DNA of 11,283 nt from Stephanodiscus triporus (taxonomy: Eukaryota; Bacillariophyta; Thalassiosirophyceae; Thalassiosirales; Thalassiosiraceae): assembly GCA_036939755.1 (NCBI GenBank), contig JALLAZ010000923.1:1-11283 (forward strand), in the 5' to 3' direction. Shown here piece by piece: positions 1 through 7,500 of the stretch (its first letter is position 1; each line of letters begins with the position of its first letter). A program made the translations under genes and the position numbers. The notes under the pieces were generated by a model. That model ran no database searches. It was given only the letters and a program-made list of their open reading frames with translations, and had not been told where the DNA came from.

Positions 1-2
1 AA

Positions 3-565
3 GAAGTCAATATCACGGTTGACGATGAGCCGGTGCTACGCAAGGACGCTGCTGGGAACGATATTCCTTTGACCTCCTGGGAAGAATACAGATGGAAAAA
101 GACATACGCCGAGCAGTCCGCGAAACTCAAGGTTTACACCGACAGTATGCCTAAGGCGTACATTCACATTTATAACCAGTGCTCCACTTCGCTCAAGAAC
201 GATCTCGAGACTTCCGCCGCCTTCCCGATGGTGGAATCCTCCAAGGATCCGATTGGCCTGCTGAAGATAATCCAGGGCCTATGTTGTTCTTACGACTCCA
301 AGACGCAAAGTGTGATGGCCACGGTGGCTTTCGCCTCAACATTATTGATCTCACCGCTGACAACGATGATGACAACACCGACGACAACAACGATGACATC
401 CTCTCTGCCGCCCCTGACAATGATGACGACAACGACAAGAGTGACGAAGAGGACAATGACGAGGTCAGCCACGACACGAGCGAGGACAAGAGCAAGGTCG
501 AGAACAAGGTCAAGAGCGCTGAGGGAGATTGCACATCTGACTACAATCCCGAGGTGGCCGATTAG
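3..565 (+). pseudogene. Truncated Copia-like retrotransposon Gag fragment fused to an acidic tail
   Basis: The frame is open from the first bases of the window, so the 5' end lies outside. The GTG at 33 is an internal Val codon rather than a convincing start. The first ~110 codons (to about 330) read as an N-terminal Gag-like region: a Trp/Tyr-rich start (SWEEYRWKK), then a polar helix with 'DPIGLLKIIQGLCCSYD' and 'SVMATVA'. This is the style I know from Gag regions of diatom Copia-like elements, recognised by eye. Beyond ~330 this frame becomes Thr/Met/Arg-only. The reading two bases further on instead gives a plausible Asp/Asn/Glu/Lys-rich tail with mixed GAC/GAT use, ending at TAG 563-565. 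The simplest reading is a frameshift or recombination breakpoint near 320-345; an unrecognised intron is the alternative. No nucleocapsid knuckle, protease, integrase or reverse transcriptase follows, so this is a remnant. Confidence 0.55.
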
Positions 566-620
566 ATCGGCCTCCACGTATTAGGATTCCGAGGAGGCCG
601 ATTAGATCGTCCTCCTCGGA
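541..620 (+). repeat. Two tandem 40-bp units, each with a hairpin
   Basis: Positions 541-580 and 581-620 are two related 40-base units. The most similar parts are 549-575 and 589-615, differing at only two positions. Each unit holds an inverted repeat around a TAG triplet. Unit 1 has perfect 7-bp arms GGCCGAT / ATCGGCC (556-562 and 566-572). Unit 2 has 14-bp arms (589-602 and 606-619) with one mismatch. The TAG in the first loop is the stop codon of the acidic reading frame. The structure could be a regulatory hairpin of the retroelement remnant or a small repeat created by slippage. Confidence 0.75.
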
Positions 621-899
621 AGAACTTTCATTACTTCACAACCCTGATCCTGGGAACTTTCGATCCATGCTGCCGATATCGAGATATGTTTCTTAGTTTT
701 CATTTAGGTTACAATTCAATGAGTAGAATATCTATCTTACTATGAACGCTGGTTTGATTACTGTGAAAGCTTCTTTTTTTCACGTTTAAGCTTCCTATTT
801 CTATTACGCTCGTTCACGTAGTCTCCGCGATACGGATACATCGGAGGTTCAAGCCGGTGATTTCGTTACCTTCCCCGATGGTGCTGCAACTTCTCAGAG
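621..899. other. Non-coding stretch, no gene seen
   Basis: This is AT-richer sequence with no convincing coding region. The acidic reading of the Gag fragment, if the TAG at 563-565 were read through, stays open only to a TGA at about 742-744 and shows no recognisable motif. If the fragment at 900-1122 is really the 3' end of the PrsW-family gene, the bases just below 900 would be its 3' untranslated region. No LTR ends or polyadenylation signal could be assigned with confidence. Confidence 0.4.
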
Positions 900-1122
900 T
901 CACACCAGCAGAGAGTTTTGGTCTCTCGCAGCGTTATCCATGGCAACAAGCCTGCAACTCTGAGCTCGAGACTGAACTACAAAGTAGGCGTATCCTGTAG
1001 AAACAAGCATCAGTCCGCATATCAAAGCGGGCAGCTGGGACGCTAAATCGCCTGTTTGTTCATCGTCGGGTGACACAGGAGGCGTTCCATCGTCGTCATT
1101 TCCTTCTTTGATGTTCTCCACT
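900..1122 (-). pseudogene. C-terminal piece of a PrsW-family membrane protease (displaced 3' end)
   Basis: Read on the minus strand, 1121 to 900 encodes 73 residues ending in TGA (900-902). The first 18 codons are identical to the end of the coding sequence at 9003-9057. The remaining 55 codons (1067-903) continue that frame without shift and supply what the PrsW-family gene lacks: an acidic linker (DDEQTGD), one more hydrophobic segment (about PALICGLMLVSTGYAYFVV) and a polar C-terminus. Upstream in this copy the frame is closed by a TGA (1140-1142), and the DNA belongs to a different ORF. So this is a detached 3' terminal exon part, not a gene of its own. Either it is the true end of the gene at 9003-11059, separated by misassembly or a large insertion, or it is a partial duplicate. 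Confidence 0.75.
1068..1122. repeat. 55-bp direct repeat, copy 1
   Basis: This segment is identical base for base to 9003-9057, offset 7,935. Identity ends at 1123/9058 on one side and at the unresolved base 9002 on the other. It lies in the coding sequence of the PrsW-family C-terminus in both copies. It marks the left edge of the block that separates the two parts of that gene. Confidence 0.95.
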
Positions 1123-1488
1123 ACACGTACCGCATCTATTCATAAAGTCAACATTTTTTTTGCCGCATATGCACATCCACGATTCGCATTGTCCCGTGCA
1201 TAGCAGGAACTGATTGTGATGCGCGCGACAGAAGCCGTCCGAATTCCCCTGACAGTTCTTCGGACAGGAGATGGCACGGCATTTCAGGCTCCCATTGGCA
1301 TTTTTGATGGGCGTGGAGGATACAGGAAAATTCATAATGCAGGGGCTGGGGTTTTTGTTGATGGCGGCGGTTATGCCGGGGGCGGCCGAAATCGGCCAGA
1401 GAGGAGTGTTATGAAGTAAAAGTAGTAAGGGTGATTTTCGATACCATACAGTGAAAAAAGTATTCATCCGAATTCTAAAATTAAACAT
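1096..1488 (-). CDS. Small cysteine-rich zinc-finger-like protein (C-terminus cut by the 55-bp repeat)
   Basis: This ORF of 130 codons runs from ATG at 1488 to TGA at 1096-1098. The N-terminal ~35 residues are hydrophobic (a Leu5 run, then PLWPISAAPG) and may be fortuitous; composition looks more coding below about 1415, so a downstream start or an upstream exon is possible. The C-terminal half is cysteine-rich: a C-x4-C-x3-C-x8-C-x2-HH block, then W-x-C-x-C-x3-N-x6-C-x2-C. The last motif resembles a RanBP2-type zinc finger (consensus W-x-C-x2-4-C-x3-N-x6-C-x2-C) with one residue missing between the first two Cys. I recall similar short Cys/His domains in other diatom proteins. The final Cys is followed within two codons by the 55-bp repeat, read here in a different frame from the protease (GEHQRRK, then stop). 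The natural C-terminus is therefore probably lost. Binding partner and role are unknown. Confidence 0.5.
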   Translation of the reverse strand: MFNFRIRMNTFFTVWYRKSPLLLLLHNTPLWPISAAPGITAAINKNPSPCIMNFPVSSTPIKNANGSLKCRAISCPKNCQGNSDGFCRAHHNQFLLCTGQCESWMCICGKKNVDFMNRCGTCSGEHQRRK

Positions 1489-1564
1489 CCGCCATGATCA
1501 CAAGGACATGCAGAACCATCCCGTATAGTATCATCCCCGTCCCCCAACCGAAACATTGTGCATG

Positions 1565-1581
1565 ATGGCCATTTTGGCCAT
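1565..1581. promoter_or_regulatory. Perfect 7-3-7 inverted repeat between divergent genes
   Basis: The arms ATGGCCA and TGGCCAT flank a TTT spacer. It sits in the 168-bp space between the minus-strand zinc-finger ORF and the plus-strand MYB gene, where a two-way promoter would lie. A regulatory role is inferred from position and symmetry only. Confidence 0.35.
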
Positions 1582-1632
1582 GGTCCATTGTTCTGTGCTA
1601 GATAGTTTTTATTCAATTCGTTAGAGGGGATA

Positions 1633-1663
1633 CTACCAATTCCTACATATGTAGGAATGGTAG
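1633..1663. promoter_or_regulatory. Perfect 20-bp palindrome with extended arms at the 5' end of the MYB gene
   Basis: Bases 1639-1658 form a perfect palindrome (half site ATTCCTACAT). The arms extend to 1633 and 1663 if one A (1638) is bulged. It overlaps the first possible ATG (1657) of the MYB gene. If it is a protein-binding site or transcript hairpin, translation more likely starts at ATG 1780 or 1801. Function is inferred. Confidence 0.35.
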
Positions 1664-4189
1664 GGCATGGTATGTTCTACATACGATGTTGGCCCTGGCA
1701 ACAAAACCATCGATGCTTTGTCCAGAGCGACGAGCAACCGAGAAAATCAGTCACACGGAAGACAATACCCCACCAGATAATGAACTCCAAAGAAAAGAGA
1801 ATGGCTGATGAGAAAATCCTGTACGAGGGAACATCTTCCGAAAGCCCATCAGGACCTACCCCACGAAGGAAAAGTCCATCAGCCTTTCACACATCTAATT
1901 CTGGGCAGCCCAAGAATCAAATTGTGGTCAGCAGCATTGCTGATGATGTCTGCCATGATGGTATGTTGGACAAGGTAAGTAAATTGTTTGATATCATATT
2001 ACTATCATTAACCTGACTATCTCTAATTGACATATCTCATCGTAGAATCCATCTAAAAAGCAAAGATTGATCAGAACTGTATCTCCCTATGACGAGGAGG
2101 CCATTATCAATGCTGATGCTGAGACTTATCAATCGAGAGGTGAGTTGGCTTGGCGGTCGGCATAGCATTCATTCATTCATTCATTCATTCATTCATTCAT
2201 TCATTCATTCATTTGTTTTTCTTCTCTCAGCAATAGTAGGCCTCCCTCATGATTGGAACGATGATTCCAAGTACAACTCGGATTTTATTGAGATCTGGAC
2301 GGAATGGCTTGCTTTTGTACATGTATTTGATGGGAAAACGACGGTCAATGGGACTCAACCTCGCCTTGTCCATCCTGAACTTCCCTGGAATGAACAAGGC
2401 GAGGATGATATTCCGAAAGTGTTGTTGCTCATGCATTACATGCCGTCCGAGCTGCTTAATGCTATCAGCATTGATCAGCATCCAGCAAGTGCGAAGAGAT
2501 CCGACGGATCACTAATATCCCACTGTTGGGAATTAGTACGTCAGTCTGTCGGTGTTGAGGCTTATGAGAAATGTTGTGTCAAGCTTAATTATTCTCCCTA
2601 TGCCTATGATTACAATGGCAGTCCAACGGACATATTTTCGATTGAGGATTCAATGGAAATCATGGATAAGTATTTTGGTTTCCTCATGATTGTGTTTTCG
2701 AAACTCGACAAGGTTCATCTTTGCTCCGTTGCCGTGAAGGACCAAGTCATTGCGATGTTCGGTGGTGCAACAAACTTCGACGAGTATCTCGACACATGTC
2801 CGGGAAAGTTCTATTCTGCAAGTGCAGAAAAATATAGCACTTGCTGCCACCCTGAGGCTCTGCTAAACAAGAGGTACTTCAACGAACACACGCCTGGTCA
2901 TGCTTCTAGATGGGACAAGATGTACTCAGACATGCGCAAAGATTTAGGTGTTACTTCAAAGTGTGATCTAGCAGGAAATATAATCAAGCAAGTCAAGGGC
3001 TCGGTGTCCTTCGAACTCATGGAGATTGCTGCCAAGGAGAAGAACAAGCGCAATAGCGAGCGTCTCCTCGCACAGTCCGCATTGGGCCAACATAACTTTC
3101 AACAGCCTGAGCTCATTGAGCAAAACAGAAAGCGTACCCTCGCACTGTCCGCATTGGGCCAACATCCATGGCAGCAGCCTGAGTTCATTGAGCAAAACAG
3201 AAAGCGTCTCCTCGCACTGTCCGCATTGGGCCAACATCCATTGCAACAGCCTGAGCTCATTGAGCAAAACAGCAAGCGTCTCCTCGCACTGTCCGCATTG
3301 GGCCAACATCCATTGCAACAGCCTGAGGTCATTGAGCAAAACAGCAAGCGCATTAGCGAGCGTAACCACACACAGTCTGCATTGGGCCAACATAACTTTC
3401 AACAGCCTGAGTTCATTGAGCGTAACAGCAAGCGCAGTAGCGAGCGTCTCCTCACACTGTCTGCATTGGGCCAACATAACTTTCAACGGCCTGAGCTCAT
3501 TGAGCAAAACAGCAAGCGTGAACTTGAAAAATTCAGTAATGGTACACACCAATTTCAACGTCCGGAAGTAGTGGAGAAAAGCAGTGAGAGTAACAGGAAG
3601 CGTTTACTTGAAAAATCTAGAAATGGTACTCACCCTTTTCAACTAGCAGAGAAAAAACGCCGAGCAGCAGCAACGGGGGGAACAGGGACGTGGACAGATG
3701 AGGAGGACAGCAAACTCACGATGTTGGTTGGCAAACACGGCCTTGTTTATGGGTCATGGAATGAGATCGAAAAAGAAATGCCTGGTGAGTGCTCTTGCAG
3801 CTTTGGAGTTGCTAACCTCACACAACAATACTAACCATCCCACTATCCTCACACAAACATTTGCCATTATAGGGCGAAGTGCAAAGAAATGTTGGAGACG
3901 ATGGAAAAATGTACTCGACCCGCAAATCTCCAGGAACCCATGGACCAAAGAAGAGTTTCGCATTATCCTCCAATCCCAGCAGAATGGACCAGCAAACCGT
4001 TGGGCTAACATTGCCAAGCTCCTTCCCGGTCGGACCGCTAATGCCATCTCGTCTCTCTGGAATAAGAGCATGAAGAAAAAGGTTGAAAAGTATGTGCACA
4101 ACTTGAACATCGATGGCGAGCACAAGCTCAAGGACGATGAGGGTCGATACTTGATTGACGACATCGAGGGATGCCTTAGTTCGCTGTGA
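1657..4189 (+). CDS. Two-repeat MYB/SANT protein with a Gln/Pro/Glu-rich repeat array
   Basis: Four exons join in phase: 1657-1974, 2046-2139, 2231-3784 and 3873-4189 (TGA). The introns (71, 90 and 88 bp) have GTAAGT or GTGAGT donors and AG acceptors. The spliced product is 760 residues from ATG 1657; ATG 1780 or 1801 (MNSKEKR, MADEK) may be the true start, because a palindrome covers 1657. Residues 1-137 are polar and Ser/Pro/Lys-rich. Residues ~140-405 form a domain I do not recognise, with WTEW, HPELPWNEQ and a Cys-containing C-terminal part. Residues 411-615 are seven 24- or 28-residue repeats plus a partial eighth. Residues 624-672 form a first MYB repeat (W625, W647, W666) and 678-724 a second (W679, W699, W718), followed by a Lys-rich stretch. 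The MYB pair predicts nuclear DNA binding, as in R2R3-type regulators. The last intron splits the first MYB repeat just before its recognition helix. The gene converges on the LRR gene. The MYB call is strong; the target and the role of the rest are unknown. Confidence 0.85.
2166..2213 (+). repeat. (ATTC)n microsatellite inside MYB intron 2
   Basis: About eleven uninterrupted ATTC units fill most of the 90-bp second intron (2140-2230) and end about 17 bases before its acceptor AG. They supply much of the intron's pyrimidine content. Copy number is probably variable between individuals. Confidence 0.95.
3049..3663 (+). repeat. In-frame protein repeat array: seven units plus a partial eighth
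   Basis: Units start at 3049, 3133, 3205, 3277, 3349, 3433, 3517 and 3601, each with an Arg codon. Their lengths are 84, 72, 72, 72, 84, 84, 84 and 63 bases. The core is SALGQH-x-(F/W/L)-QQPE-x-IE-(Q/R)-N-x-K. The 84-base versions of units 1, 5 and 6 carry four extra residues of the type NSER/ISER/SSER. Units 7 and 8 are diverged, with NGTHxFQ replacing ALGQHxFQ. The array is basic and regular and lies directly before the MYB repeats. The GTHxF form recalls short C-terminal repeats in some phage HNH endonucleases; this is recollection only. Confidence 0.9.
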
Positions 4190-4403
4190 AAAGTGCCGCT
4201 AGTATCTAGATCATCAATCATCATGTTGATTTCCTCGAATGGTCAGCCATATCCTCAATGAATATCTGATTGTCAATTCTTCATGAACTTCCTAATTGCC
4301 ATGCAAGCCAAAAAAGAACATCTATGATGAATAAGACAATACATAACATTTCTAGAAAAAGTGATGCAAAACGTTCTTTTACCTAAATGCTGACCAAATA
4401 GCA
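4190..4403. other. 3' flank between convergent genes, no gene seen
   Basis: This AT-rich sequence after the MYB stop codon has no coding potential that I can support. It probably contains the MYB 3' untranslated region and terminator. Confidence 0.5.
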
Positions 4404-4598
4404 TCGTTCATTCGGTCATCCAGTCGTTCGTACAGTCGTCCAGTCATTCATCCAGTCGTTCAGTCGTTCGTTCATTAGTTCAGTCGTTCATTAGTCCAAT
4501 CGTTCAGTCGTTCAGTCGTTCAGTGATTCGCTCGTTCAGTCGTACAGTCGTCCAGTCGTTCGTTCATTCAGTCGTCCAATCATTCGATCAGTCGTTCT
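4404..4598. repeat. Degenerate four-base periodic satellite (TCGT/TCAG/TCAT/CCAG)
   Basis: For about 195 bases the sequence keeps a strict four-base rhythm built mainly from TCGT, TCAG, TCAT and CCAG, often as the eight-base pair TCAGTCGT. There are scattered substitutions but almost no phase slips. The array runs into the last codons and the stop codon (4588-4590) of the minus-strand LRR gene. Confidence 0.9.
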
Positions 4599-7500
4599 CG
4601 GCATCATCGTAGGTCTGTCCCTCCCATCCAGTGGCGCGGCTGAACCACACTGGTTCGAACTGCGCCTCCGTGTTCAATTGGATCCCAGTGCAACAAGAAT
4701 CAATGTCACAAGAGACTGTACCGAGATCTCCAGAATCAAAATCAGCAATGAGTTCATCCAATGCGCCCATCGTCCGTAACGAGCAAACCTCAGCGGGCAC
4801 ATTGCCAGTGAGCTCATTATCTTGAAGCAACAGCGACTTGAGTACTTTAAGTTCCCCAAGCTGCGATGGTATCTGGCCAGTAAAATCATTAGATCTCAAA
4901 TCTAAAGATGATTGCGAAGTAAATACGAGCAACCATTAGTAGAGAAATCTCAGTGATATTCATTTGAAATGAATAATGAACATCCCAAAAATGAGCAAAA
5001 TGGCTACCCACCAAGCAACTCAAGCTGTGTCATAGTTCCAAGCTGTTCTACTATTTCCCCACTAATGCTGTTACCCGCAAGATTCAAAGCCTGAAATTTC
5101 CCCCCTTTTGCAGCCAAAGCAATCTCTGGAGGTATAGTCCCGGTCAGGCCATTATTTGGTAGTGAAATAGATGTGACAGTATCATTTAGAGCACAGAAGA
5201 TACCATACCAGTCACATTCATGTTCTGACGATAACCACCCAATCAATACTGTCCAGTCAAGTTCAGGGCTAGTGCTGATAAAAAAGGTAGCCAGTCCGAA
5301 TCGTTGAAGTTTCCTGAAAGCATCAAGATTATTGTTGTATGCTTCATCATTAGCAAGCCACATGTATGCCGCATACGCTGTTGATTCTGTATCATCCAGC
5401 CGTTGTTCAAATCCGACCATATGCCCACGGAGGAATGTTCTCAGCAGCTGATTTTCGACCTGTGTAGTGCCGGTAGTCTGCGTGGCTTCGTCTCCTTTCT
5501 GAGACTGATTTACGCTGTCACTGTCAAAGCACGCGGTGCAGCACGTTTCTTCGCAGCTAACCCTGGTGATATCACCGAGAACACAATCGGCCCAAAGTGT
5601 GTTGAGGTTTTGGGTTCGAAGTGCGCATATTTCTTCCGGCATACTCGTTCCAGTAAATCTGTGTAGAACCAAATATGTGCTTCAGTCAAACAGATAATAA
5701 GCAAAAACCAAGAGATGAACGAGAACCGAATGAAAGACTCACTCATTCGCATGAAGGTAAAGCTCTTGCAAATTGGTCAAGTCTGCTAGTTCCGGGGGAA
5801 TATTTCCAGTCAGCAAGTTGCCACCAAGTCGAAGTACCTCCATATCCTGAAGCGAAGCAAACTCCGTGGGAATAGGACCGTATAGCTCGTTGTCAGCGAG
5901 ATCAAGAATTTCTTGTTCAAAAAGTTGAAAGTAATGAAATAAGAATATGACGACGAGGGAGGATCCAAAAACTTATTAAGACCTGGCACTTACTAAGCTT
6001 CCGGACGTCAGTGAGTTCGATCGGGATCCTACCAACTAGGTTGTTACCATTCAAATCGAGCTCTGTAATCATGGCTTCACCGTTGCATGATACTAAATAC
6101 CAATCACAAACATCACTGCTTGTGAGCCACATGCTATTTTGAATCCATCCGTGCCCAGAGGTGCTGAGTAAACAGACATAGTTATCGACGTTAGACAACA
6201 TGACGAAGACAAGTGGTGAAAGCAGGCATTGAAATTTGCAAGTGACATGACATGACTCACCTAAAAAAAAGTACCGCAAGACCATACCGTTGGAGGAAAT
6301 GATCGTCGGATGTGATGTCAGTTCCAGAGATTCCCAATGTCACAAGCCAATTATACGCCTTGTACTGTGGTGATGATAAATCATCTAAAGAAGCTCCATT
6401 ATCTAATATATACAGACAGTTTAAAGAAATATGAGTCCGAGCTAGACAGATGACAAAAGCACACGCTTGAAACGAGAGCTATGTCACTACTCACCACGTG
6501 ACATTTCCTTTAAAGATGTTAACAGCTTTCCATCCAAGTCCGCCGGAGTAATCGCTACATCATTCTTGTCGGAAGCTCCTTCGGCATCGACAGCATTTTC
6601 TCCGCCCTCAGAAGAATTAGAGAAACAGGTGGTGCAACACGAAAGGCTGCATTGCGTGCAATCAGCCCATAGCAACGTCAGCGATCCTGAGTTACGCAGC
6701 TCACAAACTTCGTCCGGCATTGACTGGCTGCCAAAATCATTCCCTTGGAGAAATAAGTGGCTGACCATATTCAAGTTACCCACCTCCGACGGTATCGAAG
6801 TCAAGTGATTTCCCCCCAAATCAATGATGTCGACCATTGACATAATTCCAATCTCCTTTGGAATAGAACCGGACAGCTCATTGTTTGCAAGAGACAAGGT
6901 CGACAATGTTTGGAGAAATCCGAATATTTCAGGTGGGATTGTACCTTGCAACCCATTCCCCTTGAGATCGATGGAAACTATAGCATTGCCATCGAGATTG
7001 GCATCGCGACATCCTGACACTCCATGCCAGGAACATTCATCCAACAGCGAGAGCCATTTATCATTGTTAACCCAATCCGGACCATTCGTCGCGAAGTAAA
7101 ACGTCGCAAGCGCGTAACGCTGCAACAATCGTTGTTGGGCGTAACTCTGTGCATGAGACGCGTCGGCATAGGACGCGTCGGCGGCTAGCCATGCATATGC
7201 GTGAAATTGAGGCGACTGAATGTCCTCCAGAGCCACGCCCTTGTCGAACGATGCGCCCGACAGCATCAGCTTCAACTCCGACTCAGCGTCGCCCGCAACC
7301 ACGTGCGAATTGTCAACAGTCGAGTCGGGTTCCTGCGCGATTGGTCCCTTATCGTCGTCATCCCCCTCGAAACATATCGAGCAGCAACTGACGATGGGAC
7401 ATTTTACCTTGGGCAAGTTGGTCGATGGCATGGGAGAGCAATCTGCCCAAAGAAAATGGAGAGATCCATCACGCAGCTCGCATATTTCCTCAGGCACCTG

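Noticed and set aside
33..584. The whole 33-584 plus-strand frame as one intact protein
   Set aside because: After about 330 it is only Thr/Met then Arg/Thr repeats, the out-of-frame reading of an acidic coding stretch. The GTG at 33 is internal because the frame is open to the window edge.
1216..1419. Plus-strand open frame opposite the zinc-finger ORF
   Set aside because: It is Gly-rich with no motif. The minus strand carries ordered Cys/His positions.
2968..3571. Long open frames on the minus strand and in a second plus frame across the repeat array (about 180-196 codons)
   Set aside because: They mirror the periodic DNA of the MYB repeat array. The real frame is fixed by splice junctions and by the MYB domains downstream.
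3049..3663. CRISPR-like array
   Set aside because: The repeats are protein-coding, contiguous and in frame, with no spacers. The context is a eukaryotic gene.
5403..5875. Plus-strand small open frames opposite LRR exons 5 and 6
   Set aside because: They are complements of coding exons whose junctions and LRR spacing are consistent on the minus strand.
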